The notes under the pieces: generated by a model
The model's database searches: none
What the model was told of the DNA's origin: nothing
Seen by the model: the letters and a program-made list of their open reading frames with translations, nothing else
Program-made: the position numbers and the translations under genes
Assembly: GCA_016207585.1 (NCBI GenBank)
Contig: JACQPI010000049.1
Span: 1 to 14,425, forward strand
From: Elusimicrobiota bacterium
GTDB lineage: Bacteria; Elusimicrobiota; Elusimicrobia; UBA1565; JACRDR01
Length of the DNA stretch: 14,425 bases
Direction of reading: 5' to 3'
Shown: in pieces, positions 1 to 8,110 of the stretch
How positions within the stretch are numbered: the first letter of the stretch is position 1
Layout: each line of letters begins with the position of its first letter

Positions 1-1674
1 CCTGAAAAGCTCCTGATACCCTTGAGCCTGCTCGATCGGGGCGAAGGGGTGCAGCCGCCCGAATTCCGGCCTAGTGATCGGCAGCATCTCCGCCGCCGCG
101 TTGAGCTTCATCGTGCAGGAACCCAGCGGAATCATGGAATCCAAAAGCGACAAATCCTTGGATTGGAGCCGCCGAAGGTATCGCGCCATATCGGTCTCGC
201 TCCGGTAGCGCCGGAAGATCGGGTTCGCGAGACAAGCGCTTCGCCGCCGCAAGAGATGTTCCGGTTCCTCGGCGGCCGACCGCATGAGTTCGTCCAGGGG
301 CTTTTCGATATCCCGGCCCTGCGCGAAGAGCTCCAGCAGCTCCTCCACATCGCGCGCCGAGGTCGTCTCATCCAAGGAGAGGCCGACCGCGCTGGAATCG
401 ATGCGGCGCATGTTGATCCGGCGCAGCCGCGCCGCCTCCACGACGTCGGCCAGCGGAGCCGCCGACTCGACTTTCAGGGTGTCGAAGAAGGGCCGCTCCC
501 CGACGCGATAGCCCAAACGCCTCAGGCCAAGCGCCAAGGCTCGCGTCAAAAAGTGGATGCGCCGCGCGATGGCGCTCAATCCCTCCGGTCCGTGGTAGAC
601 CGCGTACATGCTCGCCAGGACGGCCAAAAGCACTTGGGCCGTGCAGATGTTGGAGGTCGCCTTTTCCCGGCGAATATGCTGCTCGCGCGTCTGAAGCGCC
701 AGGCGCAAGGCCCTTCGCCCCCCGGCATCTCTCGAGACACCCACGACTCGGCCCGGCATCAAGCGCTTATAGGCATCCCGCGTGGCGAAAAAGGCGGCAT
801 GAGGCCCTCCATACCCCAGGGGGACGCCGAAGCGCTGGGTGGATCCGACGGCGATATCGGCTCCGAACTCCCCCGGCGGAGTCCATAAGGTCAGGCTCAA
901 CAGGTCCGCGGACGCCGTCACGAGCGCCCCGGCTTGGTGGGCGCGGTCGCAAAATTCCCGGTAGTCGAAGACGGCCCCCTCGGTCGCGGGATACTGAACC
1001 AGCGCCCCGAACGTCCCGGCATGCGCCTTGAAATCGAACGTTGGGTGGTCCCCCACCATAACCCGCACCCCCAAGGGCACGGCGCGCGTGCGCACGACCG
1101 CGATCGTCTGCGGATGGCAGCCGCTCGAAACAAAAAATACGCGGGCGTTCGCATCCGCCTTGGCCGCCCGGCTCATGGCCATCGCCTCGGCCGCGGCGGT
1201 GGACTCGTCGAGCATGGAGGCATTGGCGACCTCCAGGCCGGTCAGCTCGGCCACCATCGTTTGGAAATTGAGGAGCGCCTCCAACCGCCCCTGGGAAATC
1301 TCCGCTTGATACGGAGTGTAGGGCGTGTACCAGCCGGGGCTCTCCAGGATATTGCGCACGAGGACCGGCGGAGTGATGCAATCGTAGTAGCCCAAGCCAA
1401 TGTAAGAGCGAAAAACCTGGTTCTTCGAGGCCAAAACACGCAACTCCGCGAGCGCCTCGGTTTCGCTTTTGGACGCGAAAGCCGGCAAGGATCTGGCGCG
1501 GATTCGCCGCGGCAGCGCGGCGTCGGTCAAGGCGTCCAGGGAGGCGCTGCCCAAGGTCTGCAGCATCCGCCCGATATCCTCGGGTCGCGGCCCGACATGG
1601 CGGGAGGCAAACTCCTCGCGAGTCTCCGAGGGGTGGGAAGCCTTGGGCAGGGGAAGCGCGGCCCGCGGGTTCAC
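1..1674 (-). CDS. gcvP: Glycine dehydrogenase (decarboxylating), P-protein, partial (N-terminal 558 residues)
   Basis: The P-protein is the pyridoxal-phosphate enzyme that decarboxylates glycine and passes the aminomethyl group to the lipoyl arm of GcvH. The frame stays open to base 1, so the C-terminal part, including the PLP lysine, lies outside the window. Recognisable family segments are YIGLGYYD (about residue 92), [20 protein letters not shown] in the first half, [17 protein letters not shown], and [13 protein letters not shown] near residue 518. The last belongs to the second half of the long single-chain type (about 950 residues), so this is not a split GcvPA/GcvPB. The start is a GTG overlapping the gcvH stop as GTGA, which implies translational coupling. 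It is the last gene of gcvT-gcvH-gcvP visible here. The family call is very secure; the GTG start is likely because the N-terminal sequence runs into the conserved RHVGP segment at the expected distance. Confidence 0.96.
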   Translation of the reverse strand, partial: MNPRAALPLPKASHPSETREEFASRHVGPRPEDIGRMLQTLGSASLDALTDAALPRRIRARSLPAFASKSETEALAELRVLASKNQVFRSYIGLGYYDCITPPVLVRNILESPGWYTPYTPYQAEISQGRLEALLNFQTMVAELTGLEVANASMLDESTAAAEAMAMSRAAKADANARVFFVSSGCHPQTIAVVRTRAVPLGVRVMVGDHPTFDFKAHAGTFGALVQYPATEGAVFDYREFCDRAHQAGALVTASADLLSLTLWTPPGEFGADIAVGSTQRFGVPLGYGGPHAAFFATRDAYKRLMPGRVVGVSRDAGGRRALRLALQTREQHIRREKATSNICTAQVLLAVLASMYAVYHGPEGLSAIARRIHFLTRALALGLRRLGYRVGERPFFDTLKVESAAPLADVVEAARLRRINMRRIDSSAVGLSLDETTSARDVEELLELFAQGRDIEKPLDELMRSAAEEPEHLLRRRSACLANPIFRRYRSETDMARYLRRLQSKDLSLLDSMIPLGSCTMKLNAAAEMLPITRPEFGRLHPFAPIEQAQGYQELFR

Positions 1675-2063
1675 GGATGGGCTTCCGCCTTCAGGAACTC
1701 CTCGTACTGCACATGGGTCATCAAGGCGCCCTGCTCTTTTCCATCGTCCAAACGGATGCGGAAGAACCAACCCTGTTCGTAGGGGGATCGGTTCACGAGA
1801 GCCGGATCTTGCCCCAGCGCCGCGTTCACCTGCGTCACCTCCCCGGAAAGAGGCGCGTAGATGTCGAAGGCAGCCTTGACGGATTCCACCACGGCGCACG
1901 CCTCGCCCCCCTTGACGCGCCGCCCGATCCGAGGAAGTTCCACGAACACGACGTCGGTGATTTCATGCTGGGCGTGATCCGAAATGCCGACCACCGCCTC
2001 CTTCCCCTCCAAGTACGCCCATTCGTGCGATTTTGCAAAACGACACTGCTCCGGCGATGGCAT
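1671..2063 (-). CDS. gcvH: Glycine cleavage system H-protein
   Basis: This is the small lipoyl carrier that shuttles the aminomethyl intermediate from P- to T-protein and is re-oxidised by the L-protein. It has 130 residues, the usual size. The lipoylation motif [14 protein letters not shown] places the modified lysine at K63. Other family hallmarks are KSHEWAY at 11-17 and [18 protein letters not shown] at 27-44. The gene begins 13 bases after the gcvT stop and its own stop overlaps the gcvP GTG, so T-H-P is one tightly packed operon. The ATG is preceded by a very strong AGGAGG, which decides the start. Nothing is missing or odd. Confidence 0.98.
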   Translation of the reverse strand: MPSPEQCRFAKSHEWAYLEGKEAVVGISDHAQHEITDVVFVELPRIGRRVKGGEACAVVESVKAAFDIYAPLSGEVTQVNAALGQDPALVNRSPYEQGWFFRIRLDDGKEQGALMTHVQYEEFLKAEAHP

Positions 2064-2071
2064 TACCTTCT

Positions 2072-2077
2072 CCTCCT
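2072..2077 (-). promoter_or_regulatory. Strong Shine-Dalgarno of gcvH
   Basis: The sequence reads AGGAGG on the minus strand, 8 bases before the gcvH ATG and directly after the gcvT TGA. It is one of the two strongest ribosome-binding sites in the window and fits the high H-protein demand of the glycine cleavage complex. Confidence 0.85.
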
Positions 2078-3195
2078 CAGGAACCGTTTTTTGGCATAGG
2101 ACGCGAATAAAACGGCAGGGCGGTCACCTCGGCCGCCACCTTCCGGCCGTGAAGCTCGACTTCCACCCTCATCCCTTCCGAGAAGTTGGGAGGGGTCAAA
2201 TACCCAATCCCGACGCCGATTTGCAGCGACGGCGAAAACGTGGCGCTCGTCAAAACTCCGCAACGCCCCCCCTCCGCGAACACCTCCGTCCCTGCCCGGG
2301 GAACGCCGCCTCCCCGCAGCTTAAGGCCCGTCCACTTTTGCCCCAAGCCGCGCTCCTTTTGCCGCATCAGCGCATCGCGACCTATAAAGTCTCCCTTGTC
2401 CCACCGAACGACCCAGTCGTAGCCGGCTTCGAGAGGCGTCCGGTCATCATCGATATCCTGGCCGTACAACAAAAACCCCGCCTCCAACCGCAGCGTGTCC
2501 CGCGCGCCCAGGCCGCAGGCCGCCAACCCGAAGGAGCGCCCCCGCGTCATCAATTCCTCCCAGAGCCGCGTCACGATCTCGTTTGGGACCACCGCCTCGA
2601 AGCCGTCCTCGCCGGTATAGCCCGTGCGTTGCACGATGGAAGGTTGGCCGAACAGGGGAACCTCCAACACGCCGAATCGCGGCAGCGCGGCGCAGCCCGG
2701 GACAAGCTCCGCCAGCAGTTGGGCGGCTCGCGGTCCCTGGATCGCCAGCATGCCGTAACCGGCGCTTTGATCCCGAAGCTCCACGTCCGCGTCCCGAGCC
2801 TGCTTCCGGAACCATTCGAAATCCTTTTCGGTCGTCGCCGCGTTGACGACGACCAGATATCGGTTTGGAGAAAGGCAGGAGATGATGACGTCGTCCACTA
2901 CGCCGCCGCTCTCGTTGAGAATATGGGAATAGACCGCCTTGCCAGGAGGCGCGCGCCGGACGTCGTTGGATGCGACCCGCTGAAGGAACTCGAGAGCGCC
3001 GCGCCCTTGCGCGAATATCTGGCCCATGTGCGAAACGTCGAAAAGCCCGCAGTGGGCCCGCACCGCCTGATGCTCCTTCAAGATCGATGTGAATTGGATC
3101 GGAAGCTCCCACCCGTGGAAATCCACGAGCTTCGCTCCCATGTCCTTGTGGGTGTAATAAAGGGCGGTGCGCCGCAACGCCGCAACCGTGCTCAT
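2077..3195 (-). CDS. gcvT: Glycine cleavage system T-protein (aminomethyltransferase)
   Basis: The T-protein transfers the methylene group from aminomethyl-lipoyl-GcvH to tetrahydrofolate and releases ammonia. The 372 residues match the family length. The N-terminus (RRTALYYTHKDMGAKLVDFHGWELP) is typical. The catalytic aspartate lies in the GGVVDD stretch (D101), and AIQGP (151-155), TGYTGEDGFE (191-200) and GLGARDTLRLEAG (228-240) form the folate-binding core. The C-terminus ends in the usual ALPFYSR. The ATG has GGAGA about 4-5 bases upstream, and a promoter-like element lies about 30 bases before it. It heads the gcvT-H-P operon. I found no glycine riboswitch in the roughly 96-base leader. 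Confidence 0.97.
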   Translation of the reverse strand: MSTVAALRRTALYYTHKDMGAKLVDFHGWELPIQFTSILKEHQAVRAHCGLFDVSHMGQIFAQGRGALEFLQRVASNDVRRAPPGKAVYSHILNESGGVVDDVIISCLSPNRYLVVVNAATTEKDFEWFRKQARDADVELRDQSAGYGMLAIQGPRAAQLLAELVPGCAALPRFGVLEVPLFGQPSIVQRTGYTGEDGFEAVVPNEIVTRLWEELMTRGRSFGLAACGLGARDTLRLEAGFLLYGQDIDDDRTPLEAGYDWVVRWDKGDFIGRDALMRQKERGLGQKWTGLKLRGGGVPRAGTEVFAEGGRCGVLTSATFSPSLQIGVGIGYLTPPNFSEGMRVEVELHGRKVAAEVTALPFYSRPMPKNGS

Positions 3196-3222
3196 AAGGT
3201 CTCCGGGGAAACTTCAAAACCT

Positions 3223-3231
3223 TTTATATCA
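3223..3231 (-). promoter_or_regulatory. Putative extended -10 promoter of the gcv operon
   Basis: The minus strand reads TGATATAAA, that is TGn followed by TATAAA (5 of 6 to TATAAT). No convincing -35 lies 16-18 bases upstream, as is normal for extended -10 promoters. Transcription would start roughly 20 bases before the gcvT ATG, leaving room for its Shine-Dalgarno. Confidence 0.45.
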
Positions 3232-3291
3232 AATATGCTTCCAGCCGCGCCATGACCTCGCGCTCGTCGGACGCAAACCCGGAAGAAAGCC

Positions 3292-3630
3292 CTAACGACG
3301 GATTTCAACGTCGATCCCGCCGGCCAGGACTGCGCTGAGATGAGCCCCTAGGCGCGAGCGGAATTCGTGATCCGTGAAGCGGATGTCCGCGTAGAAGTAT
3401 CCATCGGCGTCTTTTGCGGACGAGAGCACCCGCGCGCGAACCGCAACAAACGATACCCCCGCCAGCTCAAAATCCAGCGATAACGCTTCTCCACGGCACA
3501 GACGAAAATAGCTGAGCAGCTCCGCGCCGGCCGAATGGATCTCCGTCAGATGCCCCCACCCTTCGGCCCGCAATAAGACGTCTTGGAACGAAAATCGCGC
3601 GGGGACATTGCGCGGCGCGCGCGTTTTCAT
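3292..3630 (-). CDS. PilZ-like domain protein with degenerate c-di-GMP motifs
   Basis: This 112-residue protein consists of a single small beta-rich domain resembling PilZ. The pattern of a basic N-terminus, then LTEIHSAGAELLS (28-40), then alternating hydrophobic strands up to GYFYADIRF (77-85) follows the PilZ layout. The two ligand motifs are altered: R7 and R12 are spaced as RxxxxR rather than RxxxR, and the D/NxSxxG box reads E30-I-H32-S-A-G35. It may therefore bind c-di-GMP weakly or not at all, or act only as a protein-interaction domain. The ATG overlaps the stop of the upstream pseudo-receiver/propeller gene as ATGA, pointing to coupled translation and a shared job. The frame extends further upstream, but that part is only a shadow of the preceding gene. 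The family call is moderate because no canonical motif survives. Confidence 0.62.
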   Translation of the reverse strand: MKTRAPRNVPARFSFQDVLLRAEGWGHLTEIHSAGAELLSYFRLCRGEALSLDFELAGVSFVAVRARVLSSAKDADGYFYADIRFTDHEFRSRLGAHLSAVLAGGIDVEIRR

Positions 3631-4799
3631 GAAGCGGGAATCTTGGATAAAGGCCTCGGGAGCTCGTGGCTCAGGAGCCGCCCCGGCAGCTCGCCTCCCC
3701 CCGAGCTCTCCGCGACGCTCCAAAATTGCTCCCCGTCCCAGACGAGTCCCGTCGGCCGCCACCGCCCCGACTGATATTCGCGAAGCGGCACGCGGTAAAC
3801 GACGAGCCGGGGGTCCTTGATGTCGTGGCGCAAAAGCTCGCGATTGGCGGCATCCAGCGACCACAAGGTTTTCCCGTCGAAGGCAAGCGCGGCGGGCTTG
3901 ACGCCCGGATAGTCGTAGGCCTGGAGCACGGTCATTCGCTCGTCCAAAAGATGCTTGCGCAGCTTGAAGTGCCTGGAGTCCAACGACCACAGATAAAGCC
4001 CGTCATAGGCCAGTCCCACCGTCTGGCCCAGGGCGGCCGGATAGCGCGACAACACGGTGAGCCGATCGTCGAGCATATGCTTCGACAACACGCCGGAGGC
4101 CGAGACGACCCAGAGGCAGTCGCCGCCGAATGCGATCGCCGTCGGAGGCTCCTGGGGCAATGGCATGCCGCGCCGCACCGCCCGGCTTCGAGGATCGTGC
4201 CGGTATATGACCCGAGAATACCAATCCGCCACCCAGAAGTCGCCGCGCCCGAAGGCCATGCCGGCCGGATGCGAGTACGGAAGGTCCCACTCGGTCGGCG
4301 CCGGAGGCTGAGCCTCTCGGCGCTCCTGGCGAAAGTCCAAGAGGGAATATCCAAAGGCGGCGCCGAAAAAAAGCGCGGCCGCGGCGGCGTAAAAGAGCCC
4401 CCGGCGAGTCCGCTCCATGGGCCGGACCACCTCGATCCCCATCCCCTGAAAACGCAGCGCCTTGGAGAGGCAGGCCGAAAGGATCTCGCGGGTCCACGGG
4501 GTCGAGATTACTTCCTGGGCTCCCAGACGAAGCAGCTCGACGCTGCGCGCCGCATCGCGTTGCGTCGGGGCGACAAGGATGGGAACCAGGGGCCGCGCGC
4601 GCCGGATCTCTTGCAAGAGCATCTCGGCCCGCTCCTCGGCTTCCGCCACGACCACCATCGCTTGCGGCCCTTGCTCTAGAAGCTCCGGCAGGTCTTCGGG
4701 CCGCGCGGCCCAGGCCACGCGATACCCCGACTCCTCGATCGTCAGAATCATTTCCCTCCGAGACCTTTCTTGACAAGCCAGAAGCCCGATCAGCGACAT
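3627..4799 (-). CDS. Membrane-spanning pseudo-receiver / beta-propeller protein
   Basis: This 390-residue protein has an unusual domain order. Residues 1-117 resemble a response-regulator receiver (RLGAQEVIST at 91-100 corresponds to the GAddyl segment), but the acidic pair, the phospho-acceptor aspartate (position falls near VVVAEAEE, 49-56) and the conserved lysine are gone; only a threonine near 79 remains. A basic stretch (126-133) precedes one membrane helix at about 134-152, which suggests an N-in topology with the rest outside the cytoplasm. Residues 178-365 contain about five repeats of roughly 40 residues, each with a core such as LAYDGLYLWSLDS or LAFDGKTLWSLDA, typical of an NHL/YncE-like beta-propeller. 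It begins 7 bases after the barrel-LysM gene, with GAGGGG close to its ATG, and overlaps the PilZ-like gene by ATGA. The ligand or partner of the propeller is unknown. The domain reading is fairly sure; the function is not known to me. Confidence 0.8.
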   Translation of the reverse strand: MSLIGLLACQERSRREMILTIEESGYRVAWAARPEDLPELLEQGPQAMVVVAEAEERAEMLLQEIRRARPLVPILVAPTQRDAARSVELLRLGAQEVISTPWTREILSACLSKALRFQGMGIEVVRPMERTRRGLFYAAAAALFFGAAFGYSLLDFRQERREAQPPAPTEWDLPYSHPAGMAFGRGDFWVADWYSRVIYRHDPRSRAVRRGMPLPQEPPTAIAFGGDCLWVVSASGVLSKHMLDDRLTVLSRYPAALGQTVGLAYDGLYLWSLDSRHFKLRKHLLDERMTVLQAYDYPGVKPAALAFDGKTLWSLDAANRELLRHDIKDPRLVVYRVPLREYQSGRWRPTGLVWDGEQFWSVAESSGGGELPGRLLSHELPRPLSKIPAS

Positions 4800-4806
4800 A
4801 GACCCC

Positions 4807-6159
4807 TCAAGGCCCCGGTTCCCGGGTCGGCGACGGGATAATCAAAAAGCTCCCCTCTTGCGGCAGCCCGCGCTCGATCTTATCGGAGTTCGCATTGTAA
4901 ATCAGCTCCCACAGATTAGGGTCCCCATAATGCTGGGCTGCGATCGAACGCAAAGTATCCCCCGCCGCCACCTTGTGTCTGCGCGGGAAAGGCGGCGGCT
5001 TGGGAGGCGGCGGGGGCTTGACCTCCCGCTTGGGCTTCGGAGCCGCGATCTCGTAGCGTTTTTCCTCGGCCAGTTTTTCCAAACCCCTCATCCGCTCCTG
5101 CGTAAGCTTGAGCCGGTTTTCCGTCGCCTGAAGCCGCTCCTGCGCCGCCTCTTGATTCGCCTGCGCGGCTTCGGTCTGGGACCTGAGAGTTCGGCGCCGG
5201 CTCTCGAGCTCCGACAGTTCCGAGCGAAGATCCTCCGCCTGGCGCGCCGCCGTCCCGATGAAGCGTCCGTAAAACGAGGGGGCGCCGAATTTGTAGGTGA
5301 CGGTCATCTGATAGGCCCCGCCCGGCCGGGTCATCCCGTTGAAAGGCACCGTCATGGCATAATCGATGAAAACGGGGGAGAAGTTCGCCCCTATTCCGAA
5401 TGCGATCTGCGTGATTCCGTCCAGGGGCAGCCCCTTTCCCATGCGGAACTTGAGCAACCCCTCGTAGAATCCGGCCTCCAAACCCGGAAAAAACTGGGTC
5501 AGCCCGCGGCGCACGCGCAGGTCCGAGGCCAAGGTCAGCCAGTTTTGCCACGTGTAGGCCGAGCCGAGATTGAAGGAGGGGGTCGGCAATCCCACGTCGG
5601 TCGTCAAATCGGTGACCGACAACCCCGTCTTAAGTCCGACATTGGTATCAAATAACGCCCCGACGTCGAGCCCGAGCCCCTGCTTGACCCCCTTCGCGGC
5701 GTCCACGCTGAGTATCTTTAGATTCGCGCCCGCCTTCAAAGGCCGGACCAGCGCCAGCTCGGGCAGCCGGAAAGCCTCCGAATAATGCATCAAAAAAACG
5801 TCGCGGTCCCCCGCGTTGTTTTGGCGTTGGTTAAAAAAGCCGGCGCCGACGTTGGAATTCGCCCGGAGGGTGAATGGGCGCGTGTACGCCAGGGCGAAGG
5901 TCGAAAGCGGCCCGACCGGGGAAAACATCCGTCCGAGCGCAGCGCCCAACTGCGTGAAGTCCCCCCCGGCCGCGCCGGCCGGGTTGTAGAATAATCCGAA
6001 CGGTTCGTCGGAAATCGCGGTGTAGGCCATCCCCATGCCCATCGGCCTGGCGCCGGGGAGGACATCACTGAAATTGGCCGCCCGCGCGACGGAATTAAGA
6101 AAAAGAGCCGCCGTCGTCATAAGAACCCGAAGAACGCCCGTCACGGAGAAGTCGCGCAT
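4807..6159 (-). CDS. PorV-like outer-membrane beta-barrel protein with coiled coil and C-terminal LysM
   Basis: This 450-residue protein is predicted to be exported. A signal peptide covers 1-27, with an ARA|A cleavage site. The sequence GARPMGMGMAYTAISDE followed by LFYNPAG (36-62) is the start signature of PorV/UPF0164-type barrels related to FadL porins. The barrel runs to about 291, ending in the amphipathic strand MTVTYKF. Residues 305-370 form a charged coiled coil, 374-392 a proline-rich linker, and 394-443 a LysM domain (HKVAAGDTLRSIAAQHYGDP, then LWELIYNANSD and a closing LIIP). This suggests a barrel in the outer membrane tethered to peptidoglycan by the periplasmic LysM. It lies 23 bases after glgB and 7 bases before the pseudo-receiver/propeller gene. 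No Shine-Dalgarno precedes the ATG. Whether it is a porin, a secretion shuttle or structural cannot be told from sequence. Confidence 0.85.
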   Translation of the reverse strand: MRDFSVTGVLRVLMTTAALFLNSVARAANFSDVLPGARPMGMGMAYTAISDEPFGLFYNPAGAAGGDFTQLGAALGRMFSPVGPLSTFALAYTRPFTLRANSNVGAGFFNQRQNNAGDRDVFLMHYSEAFRLPELALVRPLKAGANLKILSVDAAKGVKQGLGLDVGALFDTNVGLKTGLSVTDLTTDVGLPTPSFNLGSAYTWQNWLTLASDLRVRRGLTQFFPGLEAGFYEGLLKFRMGKGLPLDGITQIAFGIGANFSPVFIDYAMTVPFNGMTRPGGAYQMTVTYKFGAPSFYGRFIGTAARQAEDLRSELSELESRRRTLRSQTEAAQANQEAAQERLQATENRLKLTQERMRGLEKLAEEKRYEIAAPKPKREVKPPPPPKPPPFPRRHKVAAGDTLRSIAAQHYGDPNLWELIYNANSDKIERGLPQEGSFLIIPSPTREPGP

Positions 6160-6182
6160 AGGGCGAAAATAGTGTGCGTCGC

Positions 6183-8099
6183 CTATGTTACGTTTTCTAT
6201 AGCTTGACCGGACTTGAAGAAAACGACGGCAAGGGGCGGGAGGGTGACTTTAACGGAAAAAGAGCGGCCATGCCACGGGATGGGTTCCGCGTGCGCCGCG
6301 CCGAGGTTGCCGTGGCCGCCGCCGCCGTACATCTGCGCGTCGCTGTTGAGGACTTCGGCCCACCTCCCCTCCCTGGGGACGCCGATGCGGTAGCCTATCC
6401 GGGGCACCGGCGTAAAGTTGCAGGCCACCAATATCCGATCCCGTGCGGCTCCGCCCTTTCGCAAGAAGCTTAAAACGCTGTTGTCGGTATCGCTGCAATC
6501 GATCCACTCGAAACCGCCCGGCTCCGCGTCCAACTCGTGCAGGGCCGGCTCCCGGCCATAGAGGCGGTTTAAGTCTTGGACCCAGCGCCGAAGCCCGGAA
6601 TGCGGCTCGTATTGAAGCAGATGCCATTCGACGCTCGACTCGTGGTTCCATTCCCCGCGCTGCCCCAGGTCGGCGCCCATAAACAGGAGCTTTTTTCCAG
6701 GCTGGCCGAACATGTAGCCGTACAAAAGCCGCAGGTTGGCGAACTTCTGCCAATCGTCGCCGGGCATCTGGTGCAGCAGGGAGCCCTTGGCGTGCGTGAC
6801 CTCGTCGTGGGAAAGCGGAAGGATGAAATTCTCGTGATACGCGTAGATCATGCGGAAGGACAATCGATCGAGATGATACTTGCGGTGCACGGGATCCTTG
6901 CGCAGGTACTCCAACGTGTCGTGCATCCATCCCATATCCCATTTAAAACCGAAGCCCAAGCCTCCCAGATACGACGGTCGCGAAACCATCGACCAGGCGG
7001 TCGATTCCTCCGCGATCGTCTGGGTGTCCGGATGGACGCGGTACACCTCTTCGTTGAGCCGGCGCAAAAACCTCACCGCCTCCAGGTTCTCGCGCCCCCC
7101 GTAGATATTGGGTATCCATTTCCCCTCCTCGCGCGAGTAATCCCGATACAGCATCGATGCGACGGCATCCACCCGAAGGCCGTCGGCATGATAGCGGTCC
7201 AGCCAAAAGAGCGCGTTCGAGGTCAGGAAGCTTCTCACTTCATGGCGCCCGTAGTTGAATATGGAACTGCTCCAATCCGGATGGAAGCCCTCTCGGGGAT
7301 CCTGGTGTTCGAAAAGGTGCGTCCCGTCGAAAAACGAGAGCCCGTGCGAGTCGGTCGGGAAGTGGGAAGGCACCCAGTCGAGGATCACCCCGATGCCGCG
7401 GCGATGAAGCCTATCGACCAGGCACATGAAGTCCTGGGGCGTCCCGTAGCGGCTCGTGGGCGCGAAGTAGCCGGTAGTCTGGTAACCCCACGAGCCGTAG
7501 AACGGATGTTCCATGACGGGAAGGAGCTCGACGTGCGTATAGCCCATTTCCGCGGCGTAATCGGCCAAGAGCGGAGCGATCTCCCGATACGTCAGCGAAC
7601 GGTTTCCTTCCTCCGGGACCCGCCGCCAGGAGCCGAGGTGGACTTCGTAGATCGAGATCGGGGCGCCGAGCCCGTTTTTGGGGCCGCGCCGAGCCATCCA
7701 GGAATCGTCTCCCCAGACGTATCCGATATCCCACACGATGGAGGCCGTGCGCGGCGCCGTTTCGGCGTGGAAGGCGAAGGGATCGGCCTTGTCCACGGTA
7801 TGACCGCCCACCTTGGACTCAAGATGGTATTTGTACTTCGCTCCGGGCAGCACCGCGGGGATAAATCCCTCCCAAATCCCGGAACGATCCCGGGGGCGCA
7901 GCGGATGGCGCGAATGGTCCCAATGATTAAAATCCCCGATCACGGATACGCGCGCCGCGTCGGGAGCCCAAAGCGCGAAATGAACCCCGACCTCGCCGCC
8001 CGATCGAGCGGGATGCGCCCCGAGTTTTTCATAAAGACGGGAATGCGTTCCCTCGTTAAAAAGGTAAAGGTCTTCCTCGGTCAACAGGGAGGTATCCAT
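6183..8099 (-). CDS. glgB: 1,4-alpha-glucan (glycogen) branching enzyme, GH13, short form
   Basis: GlgB cuts alpha-1,4-glucan chains and re-attaches them by alpha-1,6 bonds. The 638 residues comprise a CBM48 domain (about 35-110, with [11 protein letters not shown]), a GH13 barrel (about 145-515) and an all-beta C-terminal domain. Catalytic residues are visible: nucleophile D311 in [12 protein letters not shown], acid/base E364 in TIAEES, and D432 in [19 protein letters not shown] (384-396) and [15 protein letters not shown] (443-457) are branching-enzyme signatures. It lacks the extra N-terminal module of the E. coli-type enzyme (about 728 residues). The start at 8099 is chosen because AGGAG lies just upstream and homology begins there; the frame stays open to 8420, but that part overlaps malQ. 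It begins 11 bases after malQ, so the two are co-transcribed. Confidence 0.96.
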   Translation of the reverse strand: MDTSLLTEEDLYLFNEGTHSRLYEKLGAHPARSGGEVGVHFALWAPDAARVSVIGDFNHWDHSRHPLRPRDRSGIWEGFIPAVLPGAKYKYHLESKVGGHTVDKADPFAFHAETAPRTASIVWDIGYVWGDDSWMARRGPKNGLGAPISIYEVHLGSWRRVPEEGNRSLTYREIAPLLADYAAEMGYTHVELLPVMEHPFYGSWGYQTTGYFAPTSRYGTPQDFMCLVDRLHRRGIGVILDWVPSHFPTDSHGLSFFDGTHLFEHQDPREGFHPDWSSSIFNYGRHEVRSFLTSNALFWLDRYHADGLRVDAVASMLYRDYSREEGKWIPNIYGGRENLEAVRFLRRLNEEVYRVHPDTQTIAEESTAWSMVSRPSYLGGLGFGFKWDMGWMHDTLEYLRKDPVHRKYHLDRLSFRMIYAYHENFILPLSHDEVTHAKGSLLHQMPGDDWQKFANLRLLYGYMFGQPGKKLLFMGADLGQRGEWNHESSVEWHLLQYEPHSGLRRWVQDLNRLYGREPALHELDAEPGGFEWIDCSDTDNSVLSFLRKGGAARDRILVACNFTPVPRIGYRIGVPREGRWAEVLNSDAQMYGGGGHGNLGAAHAEPIPWHGRSFSVKVTLPPLAVVFFKSGQAIENVT

Positions 8100-8110
8100 A
8101 AGCTCCTGAC

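Noticed and set aside
3222..3251. Tiny frame MARLEAYLI between the PilZ-like gene and gcvT, with a plausible coding look upstream (DEREVMARLEAYLI).
   Set aside because: Not in frame with the PilZ-like protein, only nine codons from its ATG, no ribosome site; it could be a leader peptide or a remnant of a longer PilZ C-terminus, but nothing supports either.
3196..3291. Glycine riboswitch expected in front of the gcv operon.
   Set aside because: The leader is only about 96 bases, and the conserved glycine-aptamer core stretches were not seen in it. A covariance-model search would settle it.
3631..3990. Upstream extension of the PilZ-like frame to 3990.
   Set aside because: It lies inside the propeller gene in another frame and is arginine/alanine-rich shadow sequence; the ATGA junction at 3630 gives the natural start.
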